From Enterococcus sp. 9E7_DIV0242 (GTDB lineage: Bacteria; Bacillota; Bacilli; Lactobacillales; Enterococcaceae), in NCBI RefSeq assembly GCF_002140975.2, contig NZ_CP147247.1:2016001-2080000 (forward strand): a stretch of 64,000 nt of DNA, read 5' to 3'. The notes under the pieces are model-generated. The model ran no database searches. It saw only the letters and a program-made list of their open reading frames with translations, and had not been told where the DNA came from. Below are positions 16,725-25,140 of this stretch, piece by piece. Positions within the stretch are counted from its first letter, which is position 1. The number at the start of each line of letters is the position of its first letter. Position numbers and translations under genes: made by a program.

Positions 16725-17057
16725 CTATCTATCCCGGTTTATGCTTTTTTCTGAACTAAAACCTTCTGGATAACGCTGTTTCAGTTTTCCAATGTTAGAG
16801 GTAGCAATATCATTCAAAGAAATTTCATAGCAGCGGGCAAGCTGTGAGATATACCAAAGGAGATCGCCCAATTCACTTTTAAGTTCCAGATCATCTACAC
16901 CATGACCATGAAAAACACCTTTCTTTATGAGATCGGCCACTTCGCCAGCTTCACCGGCAACACCTAACGCATAATTTAATATTTCCCCCTCATGAGGGTT
17001 CGCTGTTCTTTCCGATATGTCTTGATATTCGTTAAATTCCCTAAGGTTTCCCTCCAC
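16725..17057 (-). CDS. MazG-like nucleotide pyrophosphohydrolase
   Basis: A 110-residue all-alpha protein with the MazG metal-binding pattern GEAGEVADLIKK near residues 34-45 and ELGDLLWYISQLARCY near 62-77. The family hydrolyses (d)NTPs to NMPs, and in phages has been linked to nucleotide pool control or ppGpp lowering. The annotated start is GTG at 17057; the ribosome site (AGGAG) is very close to it, so the true start could differ. It lies within the early operon. Confidence 0.85.
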   Translation of the reverse strand: MEGNLREFNEYQDISERTANPHEGEILNYALGVAGEAGEVADLIKKGVFHGHGVDDLELKSELGDLLWYISQLARCYEISLNDIATSNIGKLKQRYPEGFSSEKSINRDR

Positions 17058-17065
17058 TCCTAATA

Positions 17066-17206
17066 TTAATAGCCACTAAACAGTAAAATTTCGGCTGATT
17101 CTTTTATTTCATTCAGATAATACATAGCCCCTTGGTTTTCTTCGTCTAGTTCCTCAATCACTTCTTTAACTGAATTGAGTATTTCCGCTATCTTCTCTTT
17201 ATCCAT
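17066..17206 (-). CDS. Short acidic phage protein (46 residues)
   Basis: ATG at 17206 follows GAGGAGGAAAAAGATA and opens a 46-codon frame ending TAA at 17066. The product (MDKEKIAEILNSVKEVIEEL...) is one acidic amphipathic helix with a hydrophobic end. It overlaps the end of the DUF1642-like gene by 8 bp. The strong ribosome site and coupling support it; the function is unknown. Confidence 0.6.
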   Translation of the reverse strand: MDKEKIAEILNSVKEVIEELDEENQGAMYYLNEIKESAEILLFSGY

Positions 17207-17864
17207 TATCTTTTTCCTCCTCTACTTTCACAGCAAACGGCCAGTAACGCTCGTCGATCGCTTTTATTTCTGATTCTGTGAATTTTGTTTTTTGATTAGG
17301 CATAAGATCAATCTTAGTGTGTACTATTTGTTCTTTCTCACTCTTGCAACTTATAGCGAAACGTCCAAACCCATTAACAGTTTTTGCGAATGGCAATTCG
17401 ATATAGTAAAGCTGCTCCTGCTTCACGGTGTAATTCCCAGTCAATAATGCAAAGTAGCATTTCTCACTATTGGTGTTGAAATAATAGTTCAGCTCTTTAT
17501 TGTTATCTTGGTAATACAAATCAAGGAAACATCTTATAGCATCAGCTGACATTTTTCGACAGCTGTCAAATATTTCAACCATGTGTTTCGGAAATTCAGG
17601 AATCTCAACAGCCTTGCCCTGTTCCTTCAATTTATTAGTTAAATTTTTTGAAGTATCTTGCAATTTTTCGATGGTTTCGTCATTCAATTCAACTAATTTT
17701 TCTAAAAACTGGTTTCTATTCTGTAGCTCTTCCTGCTCGACTTTGATCTGTTCGAGGTCGAATAACATAGCTCTGATTAGCACACCTTGATTTTGCCGTT
17801 CATTATTGTTATATCTCGATAAACAATCTTTCCAGTCTCTCATCTTTTCATCTACCTTACCCAA
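17199..17864 (-). CDS. DUF1642-like phage protein
   Basis: A 221-residue protein with an N-terminal coiled coil (about residues 25-85), a middle part and a C-terminus of the form KFTESEIKAIDERYWPFAVKVEEE. That ending is the signature I know from DUF1642 proteins of Streptococcus, Lactococcus and Enterococcus phages. The function of the family is not known. The gene lies directly downstream of the DNA polymerase gene. Confidence 0.7.
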   Translation of the reverse strand: MGKVDEKMRDWKDCLSRYNNNERQNQGVLIRAMLFDLEQIKVEQEELQNRNQFLEKLVELNDETIEKLQDTSKNLTNKLKEQGKAVEIPEFPKHMVEIFDSCRKMSADAIRCFLDLYYQDNNKELNYYFNTNSEKCYFALLTGNYTVKQEQLYYIELPFAKTVNGFGRFAISCKSEKEQIVHTKIDLMPNQKTKFTESEIKAIDERYWPFAVKVEEEKDNG

Positions 17865-17877
17865 TCCGCTTCACCTC

Positions 17878-19872
17878 TTAATCTTTCATATAATAATCTG
17901 TTACAAAGCCTTCGGCATTTAACGGCAGCCCTTCCGCCCATTCTGGGTTCACGGCCATTAATTTATTGACTGTTTCCAGGGCTCCTTTTTTGTCGGGCAT
18001 TTCTATAACTACCTCGTCATGTACATGAAACACAATGGGGTAATTTTTCTTGTCCAGCCGGATCATGGCCTCGGCTAAAATATCCCTGGCAGTGGCTTGT
18101 ACAATGTTTTCCGCCAGCTTTCCGCCATAGGTCTGCAATTTCTGGAAGGCTACCTTATCGCCCTGGCCTTCATAAAAGATAGCTGGACCATATTTACCTT
18201 CTTCTAGGTGTGCTTTTGCATAAGACAAACGCCGACCGCTAGGAAGCTGGATAAATAGAAAGCCGCCTTTCTTGAAGAATTTCAACCCTTTGGGGCCTCT
18301 CTTCACGCCACCTTCTGCCAAACATTCAACAACTGCCCGCTGGGCTCCATACCAAAAATTAACGATCTTTTTGTTGGCTTCACGCCAACGCTGAACAATG
18401 TCCGGCAGTTCTTCTTCACTAATTCCCTGATCTAATGCCCCCATAGCTGTAAGGGCACCAGCGGCACCCTGATAGCCAAGGGCTAAGGTGGCCACTTTGC
18501 CACGCTGCCGCATTTCTTTGCCTTCGTTGGATTTCCAGTCGTAATTTTCAACCTCTCCCAGGTGGAACATTTGCGCCGCCGTTGCTTCGTAAATTTTCCC
18601 GTGGGTGCGGAAAACATCAAGCACCCAATCTTGTCCAGCATACCAAGCAATGACACGAGCCTCGATTGCTGAAAAGTCAGATACAACAAACCGACGGCCA
18701 CCTTGCGGAACCAAACCGGTCCGGATCAGCTGCTTCAACGTATCAGGTACACTATCATAAAAAACTTCTATAGCTTCCCGGTCCCGATCCTTTACCAACT
18801 GGCGGGCGTAGTCTAAATCATCTAAGTAATTTCTAGGCAAGTTCTGAACCTGCAACAAGCGCCCGGCCCATCTTCCTGTTCGTGTCGCCCCGTAAAATTG
18901 TAATAGTCCATGAATCCGATTATCTGAACAGGTGGCATTATCCATCATGATATATTTTTTCGTACTGCCGTTTGATAGCTTCAAACGTAACTGTAAAGCT
19001 TCTTTCACTTGTTCTGGTAGGTTATCAGCTTGCAGGGCTGCTATAATTAAATCTTTCCCCAAGGATTCAAATGGGGTGCCCTGATCGGCCAGCCAATCCT
19101 TGAACTGTTTCAAGCTGTTAGGATTTTCTAGCCCTGTAACTTCTTTCAGGCGATCCATGTTTTCCGCCGCAACTTCATTCATTAGACTGATTGCGGCTTC
19201 TGCAAACTCGCGATCAACGCCGGTCCCATTATCATTGATTTCTTGATCAAGGTGATATATTTGCCATTCTTGATCAAGAACAGGGAAAGGAGTCAGTTTG
19301 TTTGCAATCGCCATTTCCGTGCGAACGTCTTGAATACAGTAATCAATAAACAGCTGCCATTTTTCTGGATCATGTTCCGGTAAATTCCGTACTCGGTTAT
19401 TATTTGATTTTGTTGGCTTACAAGGTTTAGAAAAGAAGTTTATGAGCTGAGTGCCTCGACTGTCTTTCTTCTCTTCCACATTGATATATTTAGCACATTG
19501 GCCCAAACTCATTGGAAGCCCTAACTGGCAAGCATGAACCATTGTACAGCGCCACTGTCTCGGATCTAACATTTCCTGAAAGGCCCAAGGCTTAGATAAA
19601 AACAGACTTTGTTCAAACAGATACTTGCTTATACAAACTCGTTCAAACTGAGCGTTATAGGCCACTTTCACTGTGTAAGGACTACGTAAAGCGTTTAAGA
19701 TAGAAGCCGGGATTTTCTCCCCTTGAGCTAGATCTACGCACTTTACTTCACCGCCATCAATGGAATAGGCAAATAATAAAATTTCAAAGTTCGGGGAATC
19801 GACGTATCTATAGACACCGAACTTAATATCGACATCGGAATAGGTTTCTATATCAATATTCAATGTTTTCAT
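17878..19872 (-). CDS. Phage family A DNA polymerase
   Basis: A 664-residue polymerase I-type enzyme. I place the start at ATG 19872 (MKTLNIDIETYS), which overlaps the previous stop (ATGA) and has an AGGAAG ribosome site. The 3'-5' exonuclease begins with DIET (residues 5-8). Polymerase motif A is DFSAIEARV near 400, motif B RQRGKVATLALGYQG near 455 and motif C HVHDEVVIEMP near 614. All catalytic acids are present. It copies the phage genome along with the DUF2815 protein, the primase-helicase and the nucleases. Confidence 0.95.
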   Translation of the reverse strand: MKTLNIDIETYSDVDIKFGVYRYVDSPNFEILLFAYSIDGGEVKCVDLAQGEKIPASILNALRSPYTVKVAYNAQFERVCISKYLFEQSLFLSKPWAFQEMLDPRQWRCTMVHACQLGLPMSLGQCAKYINVEEKKDSRGTQLINFFSKPCKPTKSNNNRVRNLPEHDPEKWQLFIDYCIQDVRTEMAIANKLTPFPVLDQEWQIYHLDQEINDNGTGVDREFAEAAISLMNEVAAENMDRLKEVTGLENPNSLKQFKDWLADQGTPFESLGKDLIIAALQADNLPEQVKEALQLRLKLSNGSTKKYIMMDNATCSDNRIHGLLQFYGATRTGRWAGRLLQVQNLPRNYLDDLDYARQLVKDRDREAIEVFYDSVPDTLKQLIRTGLVPQGGRRFVVSDFSAIEARVIAWYAGQDWVLDVFRTHGKIYEATAAQMFHLGEVENYDWKSNEGKEMRQRGKVATLALGYQGAAGALTAMGALDQGISEEELPDIVQRWREANKKIVNFWYGAQRAVVECLAEGGVKRGPKGLKFFKKGGFLFIQLPSGRRLSYAKAHLEEGKYGPAIFYEGQGDKVAFQKLQTYGGKLAENIVQATARDILAEAMIRLDKKNYPIVFHVHDEVVIEMPDKKGALETVNKLMAVNPEWAEGLPLNAEGFVTDYYMKD

Positions 19873-20312
19873 GCTGTCACTTCCTGTTTTATGAAAGTTG
19901 CATGGCTCCAAAACCCGACCTGAGTTTTCCCTTTGTTATAAGCCGCCTCCATCGCATCTTTGTATATATCATCGTGGAAGTAACTGACTATCCGGCGCTC
20001 TCTATGATCAAGGATATGCTTAACCAGCTTGTCCAATTGCTTTTTATTCGCTCCATAGGTGTATTGAGTAAACTTTACCTTTTCAATAAGGCAGCCACCT
20101 TTATGGTTGATGTCCACCTTAAACATGTAATTGAGATGCTTCTTTCCTCCGTGATCACCAATCCGTAAAGAGTTCGCCAGTCCACAATCAAATTTCAGAT
20201 ATACACTATTCGTTGAATAAGCATCATAGCGTTGGATAATGACACCCTTAGCTAAAAGCGCAGCGATCACATAATCAGCGATTCTTTTGATTTTTTCTGT
20301 ATTTGATTCCAT
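19869..20312 (-). CDS. Conserved hypothetical phage protein beside polymerase
   Basis: ATG at 20312 (MESNTEKIKRIADY) has the ribosome site GGAGGATCTT and gives 147 residues. The sequence is mixed alpha/beta with a stretch KHLNYMFKVDINHKGGCLIEKVKFTQYTYG. I recognise no catalytic motif. It is coupled to the polymerase gene by a 4-bp overlap, which suggests a replication-linked role. Confidence 0.65.
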   Translation of the reverse strand: MESNTEKIKRIADYVIAALLAKGVIIQRYDAYSTNSVYLKFDCGLANSLRIGDHGGKKHLNYMFKVDINHKGGCLIEKVKFTQYTYGANKKQLDKLVKHILDHRERRIVSYFHDDIYKDAMEAAYNKGKTQVGFWSHATFIKQEVTA

Positions 20313-20357
20313 AAGATCCTCCATAAAGAAAAGGGCCGTCTCCGACCCTATTCAGTT

Positions 20358-20945
20358 TTATCCGAAAATACTATCAGCGTTATCGTCCTCTTCGTCCTCG
20401 ATCTCGATATCACCAAAGGCTTCATCTGCTGAGATACCTCCGCCGAAGCGATCACCTTTGCAAAGCGTGAGAACATTATTCAAGCCACCCGCAATCCCTT
20501 TGCTTCCAGAAACGTTGTAAGGATACATGTTGATTGATACATAGGCATAAACACCTGAGTAAATTTCCTCTGGATCATTTGTTTCAATTCTGACCCCATT
20601 TTTCACTTTCAAAATGGCAGGCTTTCTCTTGCTGCTGACATTGATAAAATAATGACCGGGTAACTTAGGCTCACCGTCGTCGTTTAACTCTTCGTCTCCA
20701 TCACGGAAAGAAGTTTTCAAGCCAGCAGGTTTCACGCCTTTTAGTGTTTCTCCTTTGGCAGCTTCATAAGCGTTTTTAATTGCTTCTTTTACAAAATTAA
20801 CTGTTTCAGTATCTTCTTTCGGGATCATGACTTGAGCTGAATATTTAGGTTCTTGTCCTTCGAAAGCTTTTGGCTCTAACAACTCCACATACCCTAATCT
20901 CACTTTGTTTGTTACCACTGTTGTATTTTTTACTAATTTCGCCAT
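20358..20945 (-). CDS. DUF2815 ssDNA-binding-like protein
   Basis: A 195-residue protein with the DUF2815 pattern: VTNKVRLGYVELLEPKAF near the start, KYSAQVMIPKED, a middle PGHYFINVSSKRKPAI, an SVNMYPYN-like strand (YAYVSINMYPYNVSGSKG), and a strongly acidic C-terminus (EDEEDDNADSIFG). Members have an OB-type fold and act like T7 gp2.5 single-stranded DNA-binding proteins; the acidic tail is typical of SSB proteins that recruit partners. It lies next to the polymerase gene, as expected. Confidence 0.88.
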   Translation of the reverse strand: MAKLVKNTTVVTNKVRLGYVELLEPKAFEGQEPKYSAQVMIPKEDTETVNFVKEAIKNAYEAAKGETLKGVKPAGLKTSFRDGDEELNDDGEPKLPGHYFINVSSKRKPAILKVKNGVRIETNDPEEIYSGVYAYVSINMYPYNVSGSKGIAGGLNNVLTLCKGDRFGGGISADEAFGDIEIEDEEDDNADSIFG

Positions 20946-20966
20946 AATTGTTTTCCTCTTTTCGTT

Positions 20967-21188
20967 TTATTTTTTTAGTTGGTCAATAATCTGTTCTGAA
21001 AAACCCATGCAAATAGCATTTACATAAGCACCATATGAACTTGTTTGAAGAGCTTTAAGCAGGTACGCTCTAACCCGTTCTCTAACTTCGTCCGTGAAGT
21101 CTTCGGTGGTTACTTCTTCTATAGTCGCCACCAAGGTTGCATCTAATTGCTCCATCACATCAGAAAGTTGAATTGTTATAGAATCCAA
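20967..21188 (-). CDS. Small hypothetical phage protein
   Basis: A 73-residue protein starting at TTG 21188, preceded by GGGAGGGCTTTGA. It is acidic and helical in the first half (EQLDATLVATIEEV) and ends in QIIDQLKK. No motif is recognised. Supported by the ribosome site and operon position between the DUF2815 and DUF2800 genes. Confidence 0.6.
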   Translation of the reverse strand: MDSITIQLSDVMEQLDATLVATIEEVTTEDFTDEVRERVRAYLLKALQTSSYGAYVNAICMGFSEQIIDQLKK

Positions 21189-21200
21189 TCAAAGCCCTCC

Positions 21201-21506
21201 CTATTGTAGTAAGTCGTCTAATGACAAATCGTTACTTGTTGGCGGAGTAAGATTATTCTTTATATCCGCTAAAATGATGTTTCTAACTTTTTCTAGTTCT
21301 GCTAAATAACTTTTGGCTTCAAGCTGTTGGTCTCTTTTCATGAGAAGATCCCGACGGACGACAGAAGACAGAGCTTTTTGCAGGTCCGAATAATAACCCT
21401 GAAATTTATAATCTCCGAAGCCTATTTCTGTTTCTAAAACAACATTCAGGTCATTGTGTGCCAAAATTCGATAGCCAGACCCCTGAAAGAAAATATCTTT
21501 ATTCAT
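21201..21506 (-). CDS. Hypothetical phage protein
   Basis: ATG at 21506 (MNKDIFFQGSGYRIL) overlaps the end of the DUF2800 gene by 8 bp and has AGGGA nine bases upstream; an in-frame TTG at 21515 is too close to that site. The 101-residue product has a beta-rich start and a helical centre ending in SLDDLLQ. I do not recognise the family. Tight coupling points to a shared early function with the DUF2800 and DUF2815 genes. Confidence 0.6.
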   Translation of the reverse strand: MNKDIFFQGSGYRILAHNDLNVVLETEIGFGDYKFQGYYSDLQKALSSVVRRDLLMKRDQQLEAKSYLAELEKVRNIILADIKNNLTPPTSNDLSLDDLLQ

Positions 21507-22680
21507 CCGCTTCAATCCCTTCGAATTCTTCTATTGCTGAGGCTACACTTGAAAGCGCTGGGCGCTTGTCTGATTCAACCACCAATACAGGTGAGCCTGT
21601 CGGCTTCATGATGTAATCGCCAACCAGTTCTGTCAGATACTTTTTACCTACCACTTTTTCTAATTCAGTCAGCCCTTTTAGTGACTGGGGGTTGAAAATC
21701 TGATCTTCTTCATAGCCTTCTACATCAAGTAATAGGCTGACCGCATCAACATCTGTGATTACTCGATTACTGCGCCCCTCTACCAGTTTCCAACCTGGCA
21801 CGACTAGCCCATGATCACGAACGCCGGTTAAACTGTAGTCTTTTACAGCTTTAAGCCAGTTCTCGATTTCTTTTGATTGCCCTAAAATGTTACTGATATC
21901 TTCTGGGCTTAACATGTCAGGATCTTGGAACTCGTACTGTGCAATTTCAAGATTCTTCTGAGCCCGTGCCTTACAAACAGCTTTCGCTTTACACCATTGA
22001 CAAGTTTCTTCGCTTGGATAGAACTCGCCTTTTCCATTCTCAGCCAGTTCAGCTCTAGGTTTGACGTATTCATTCGCCCATTGCAGGAGATCAGCCACGG
22101 ACATTTCAAAGGTGGATATATCGCCCAAACGAGGCTGCACAATCGTCATACGGATCAATTCAAAATCATAGATCATATCATAGGCAGCATAAGCCCCTAA
22201 CCCATAAAGCATGATCTGTGGATTATTCTCAGCAGATACCGGAATCCCTTTGCCGTATTTCAGATCAATGACCTCAAGAACTTTGTCACTGGTGATCACA
22301 ACATCAGAAGTACCAAAGCCACCAGGTACCCACTCACTGAAATCGACTTTTACCTCTAACTCAATAACTGGATTGGTCAACGCGTGATAGTGTTCCAGCA
22401 CAAGTGCGACATACTCGTCCACGTAATCATCCATCGCTGGATTAAAGTAACTATTTTCCCGCTTAAATCGCTTATAGCGGATATTAAAAGCAGGCTTCTT
22501 AATCTTCCCTGTTTCTACTTTAAGCTTCAGCTCAGCTAAACTGTGGGCGGCTGTGCCCTCTTCTGCATAGATCGACGAGCTATCAGAAAAGCTTTCCTCC
22601 ATCCGTGCAGAAGGTGTGCAGCCGAGCCACCGTTTAGCCCCAGAAGCGCTTAGTTTTGCATGAACCTCTGGGCTACTCAA
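21499..22680 (-). CDS. DUF2800 PD-(D/E)XK nuclease
   Basis: A 393-residue protein with an N-terminal SASGAKRWLGCTPSARME segment, EGTAAHSLAELKL, a nuclease core (FGTSDVVI...EVIDLKYGKGI, the D...ExK-like pattern with DLK), and a Cys cluster CQWCKAKAVC near residue 225-235. This is the DUF2800/RecB-Cas4-like family found beside DUF2815 and polA in phages. The Cys cluster may bind iron-sulphur or zinc. Likely involved in recombination or DNA end processing; this is inference. Confidence 0.88.
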   Translation of the reverse strand: MSSPEVHAKLSASGAKRWLGCTPSARMEESFSDSSSIYAEEGTAAHSLAELKLKVETGKIKKPAFNIRYKRFKRENSYFNPAMDDYVDEYVALVLEHYHALTNPVIELEVKVDFSEWVPGGFGTSDVVITSDKVLEVIDLKYGKGIPVSAENNPQIMLYGLGAYAAYDMIYDFELIRMTIVQPRLGDISTFEMSVADLLQWANEYVKPRAELAENGKGEFYPSEETCQWCKAKAVCKARAQKNLEIAQYEFQDPDMLSPEDISNILGQSKEIENWLKAVKDYSLTGVRDHGLVVPGWKLVEGRSNRVITDVDAVSLLLDVEGYEEDQIFNPQSLKGLTELEKVVGKKYLTELVGDYIMKPTGSPVLVVESDKRPALSSVASAIEEFEGIEADE

Positions 22681-22873
22681 TAGCTCTCACCGCCTTGATA
22701 TCCTCGTCAGTGACGTTAAAAACCCGCTTGAAATTCTCATAATAGTGAAGTGTAGGGACTGGATTTTCAGCCCGTTCAATGCGACTGATATAGTACGTTG
22801 GGACTTGTAACTTTTCAGCCAGATCGGCTTGGGACATTCTCGCTTTTGTTCTGATAATTCCATAAGCATTCAT
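22673..22873 (-). CDS. Small XRE-family HTH protein
   Basis: A 66-residue protein that is one XRE/Cro helix-turn-helix domain: GIIRTKARMSQADLAEKLQVPTYYISRIERAENPVPTLHYY. ATG at 22873 has an AAGGGGTGATTGT ribosome site. It overlaps the DUF2800 gene by 8 bp. It is probably a DNA-binding regulator within the early operon, with target unknown. It differs from the Cro-like protein at 25141 and the CI-like protein at 25572. Confidence 0.85.
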   Translation of the reverse strand: MNAYGIIRTKARMSQADLAEKLQVPTYYISRIERAENPVPTLHYYENFKRVFNVTDEDIKAVRAIE

Positions 22874-22877
22874 ACAA

Positions 22878-23519
22878 TCACCCCTTTACTAAAACTTCCA
22901 GATCTGTCAGGAATGCAGAAAAGTGTTCCTCTTTTAGCTCACTAATTTTGGTTGCATTAAAACGCCCTAAAGCAGATTTTACCGCTGATAGCTTACCGGC
23001 TTTTTGAGCTTCTTGCATCGCTACTACAATGTCCGATTTCGTTGCATCCGGGTATTTTCCTTGTGTAGCTGATACGTCTTTTTCTACATCTTCCTTTTCA
23101 GTAGGCTCTGCTGGTTCCCCAGTTTTTGATGGTTCTGTGCCTGAGGTCGAGTCCGTAGAGGCTGCCGGATCTCCTGTCTTTTTTTCTGCAGCTGCTTCTT
23201 CTTTCTGCTTCTTAATCCCTGCATCGTATTCTTTTTTAGTGATTGACTGGCTTAGTTCAAAATAAGTTTGCCCTTCTGGGATCTCATCCCCTTTTTTGAA
23301 TACGTGATAACTGTCTGATTCTGGGGTATAGAAATAACTTGTCTTTTTGAAACCTGGATAATCAGGAACAGGATCACTCTTTTTCTCAGGTGCCTGAATT
23401 AGTTCAGGTGTCGGGATCACCGCTATTGATTCACTTTGTGACAAACCATCACTCAAAGCCTGCAGTCCTTTTCTGTATTCCTCCGGTGTTTCTGCTTCAA
23501 TATTGACTGTAATAATCAT
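22878..23519 (-). CDS. Hypothetical phage protein with low-complexity linker
   Basis: A 213-residue protein. The first 90 residues are structured (IITVNIEAETPEEYRKGLQAL), the middle (about 100-150) is a Ser/Thr/Pro/Glu-rich linker, and the C-terminal 60 residues form a helical domain (KSDIVVAMQEAQKAGKLSAV ... FNATKISELKEEHFSAFLTDLEVL). The C-terminal pattern recurs in several Firmicute phage early proteins that I remember without a known function. A strong ribosome site (AGGAGGAAAAAGA) supports the start. Confidence 0.65.
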   Translation of the reverse strand: MIITVNIEAETPEEYRKGLQALSDGLSQSESIAVIPTPELIQAPEKKSDPVPDYPGFKKTSYFYTPESDSYHVFKKGDEIPEGQTYFELSQSITKKEYDAGIKKQKEEAAAEKKTGDPAASTDSTSGTEPSKTGEPAEPTEKEDVEKDVSATQGKYPDATKSDIVVAMQEAQKAGKLSAVKSALGRFNATKISELKEEHFSAFLTDLEVLVKG

Positions 23520-23564
23520 TCTTTTTCCTCCTGTTTTGTGCTACAATGTAGCTGATTAGAATAT

Positions 23565-23858
23565 TTATTTAATGGCTGGACTCGTTGGCAGACGTGTCTG
23601 GCTCTTGTTTTTTACTCTTAAATCTAAATGCCAGTAACTTGCATCAAAGAAAACGTCAATGACATCTTCAACACAGGTTGCCTGTTTAATTCCTTGCTTG
23701 ACGCGATTCTTTTCTTTCATTGCTTTGTTGGTTCCTTGGATATTCCCAAATCGCTTCAATAGCTTTCTTTTAAACTCAACAAAGGTGTTGCATTCGAATT
23801 CCAGTAATTTAGGATTATTTAGACTTCCAGTTGTAATTGTTAAAGTGTAGTGATTCAT
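23565..23858 (-). CDS. Hypothetical phage protein
   Basis: A 97-residue basic protein with the ribosome site GGAGGGTATTTATAA. The start (MNHYTLTITTGSLNNPKLLEFE) looks like two strands, then a helical basic segment (FKRKLLKRFGNIQGTNKAMKEKNRVKQG). No known family is recognised. It lies in the early operon. Confidence 0.55.
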   Translation of the reverse strand: MNHYTLTITTGSLNNPKLLEFECNTFVEFKRKLLKRFGNIQGTNKAMKEKNRVKQGIKQATCVEDVIDVFFDASYWHLDLRVKNKSQTRLPTSPAIK

Positions 23859-23873
23859 TTATAAATACCCTCC

Positions 23874-24155
23874 TCACATAAATGATTTAATCTCTGGAAA
23901 ATCTTTCTTAAATGCCAACCAATCGTCTTTAGCTCCTGAATGCAATTCATTGTGATTAGTAATGACATCGGATTCGCTGATAGTTTCAAGACCACGCGTG
24001 AAATGTCGGTCGATGTAAATTTTTTCTGGTTCCTCTTCATGCCACCGCAATCTCGTTTTAAACCGATCTCCTATTTTTGAAATAACTTTAACTAGGCATT
24101 GTTCCCCATCTTCTTCTGTAACTTGAAACCCATAAGCTAATAATTTACCTTTCAT
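23874..24155 (-). CDS. Hypothetical phage protein
   Basis: A 93-residue protein with AGGAGAGTGAACTGGA ahead of ATG. It starts MKGKLLAYGFQVTEEDGEQCLVKVISK and continues with a charged segment (RLRWHEEEPEKIYIDRHF). No family or motif is recognised. Gene order and ribosome site support it. Confidence 0.55.
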   Translation of the reverse strand: MKGKLLAYGFQVTEEDGEQCLVKVISKIGDRFKTRLRWHEEEPEKIYIDRHFTRGLETISESDVITNHNELHSGAKDDWLAFKKDFPEIKSFM

Positions 24156-24173
24156 TCCAGTTCACTCTCCTGT

Positions 24174-24365
24174 TTAATCATCGTTTATTGTTGTTCCATC
24201 AAAATTCAATACTCTGTTTCCTTCGCTATCATATACGCCTAACCATGTATATAGTTCAAAAAGTGACACTCTATTATTGTGTTCCTCAAAAAACTGAATG
24301 ACCTCTTCGTTCGTCTTTTCGTTTTTGAACTTAATACTTTCTTCAATTACGGTATCAATTGTCAT
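24174..24365 (-). CDS. Small hypothetical phage protein
   Basis: ATG at 24365 (MTIDTVIEESIKFK) follows AAGGAGGAAATAGAA and gives 63 residues. A longer in-frame start at 24419 would run deep into the upstream gene. The acidic sequence contains FEEHNNRVSLFELYTWLGVYDSEG. Function unknown. Confidence 0.55.
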   Translation of the reverse strand: MTIDTVIEESIKFKNEKTNEEVIQFFEEHNNRVSLFELYTWLGVYDSEGNRVLNFDGTTINDD

Positions 24366-24378
24366 TTCTATTTCCTCC

Positions 24379-24606
24379 TTAAAGTTTCCCCGCCCAGACT
24401 TTATTCTTCTGAGTCTCAAGATATACTGCGATCACTTGGGTAATTTCTCTCCTAGTTAGAACAGCGCTACAATATACATCTGTGGTAAGATCATCAGTCG
24501 ATGCATTCATCACATCAGATACAATCTCAAACGGATTATTTGTAGCTGTCATGGCGTCCATTCTGTCCAATACTGTTAACTGCTGACTCGTTAGCTTTCC
24601 TCTCAT
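24379..24606 (-). CDS. Small hypothetical phage protein
   Basis: ATG at 24606 (MRGKLTSQQLTVLDRMDAM) follows GGAAGGAGAAAGAGAA and gives 75 residues; the in-frame start at 24624 has poorer support. The protein is helical with an REITQVIAVYLETQK segment. It overlaps the preceding membrane-protein gene by 71 bp in another frame, which is longer than usual but both ribosome sites are good. Confidence 0.55.
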   Translation of the reverse strand: MRGKLTSQQLTVLDRMDAMTATNNPFEIVSDVMNASTDDLTTDVYCSAVLTRREITQVIAVYLETQKNKVWAGKL

Positions 24607-24784
24607 TTCTCTTTCTCCTTCCAAATTGATTTTCTACTGCAAAATCATACGAAAATAACCAGACGATCATTAGCACTATCAAAACAACAAGCGACTCATT
24701 TATCCCTGTCCGTCCAATCACGATTCCCAACCCTAAAGCCATTAGCAGCAAACCCTGCCGCCGTAGTGAATGAATTTTTTGCAT
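24536..24784 (-). CDS. Small phage membrane protein
   Basis: An 82-residue protein with two hydrophobic segments (residues about 11-25 and 29-45, with IVIGRTGINESLVVLIVLMIVWLF spanning them) and a basic, cytoplasmic-looking C-terminus (GRRKRNERKANES). The ribosome site is GAGGGGTAAACGT. The role is unknown; small early membrane proteins are common in temperate phages. Confidence 0.6.
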   Translation of the reverse strand: MQKIHSLRRQGLLLMALGLGIVIGRTGINESLVVLIVLMIVWLFSYDFAVENQFGRRKRNERKANESAVNSIGQNGRHDSYK

Positions 24785-24788
24785 ACGT

Positions 24789-25013
24789 TTACCCCTCCTT
24801 TGTAGCAGCTTGTCTTACCCTAAGACTGTTTTCTGCTTTCCAATCCTTAAACTGTCTGTATGAATCTAGATCAATCCATATTTCTTTTCCAGTGACAGCT
24901 TTGTAACCAGCTTTGAATTCAGATTTTTTAAATTCCTTCATTCGACGTTGATACGTAGATTCCGAATAGTTGAACTCTTTTTTGAAATCTGCTTTTCTGA
25001 GTTCGTTTGGCAT
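24789..25013 (-). CDS. Small DNA-binding or excisionase-like phage protein
   Basis: A 74-residue basic protein with ribosome site AGGAGGGAATAAA. The middle (KKEFNYSESTYQRRMKEFKKSEF) reads like a helix-turn-helix, followed by ITGKEIWIDLDSYRQFKDWK-like wing sequence (KEIWIDLDSYRQF). Excisionase/MerR-type or regulatory proteins in this slot look similar. The call is tentative. Confidence 0.5.
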   Translation of the reverse strand: MPNELRKADFKKEFNYSESTYQRRMKEFKKSEFKAGYKAVTGKEIWIDLDSYRQFKDWKAENSLRVRQAATKEG

Positions 25014-25074
25014 TTTATTCCCTCCTATATTTGATAATTAGCTTCTTTCTCTGTGACATTAAAAATCGATTAAC

Positions 25075-25090
25075 GAGAACAAGAGTTCTC
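25075..25090. repeat. Short palindrome in early-gene leader
   Basis: GAGAAC-aaga-GTTCTC is a perfect 6-bp inverted repeat in the 127-bp gap after the Cro-like gene. It could be a small attenuator hairpin or operator for the early transcript. No T-run follows on the minus strand. Confidence 0.3.
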
Positions 25091-25140
25091 TAACTGGTAA
25101 AATGAAACACTTTGAAGTATCATAGAAATGTAATTGACAG

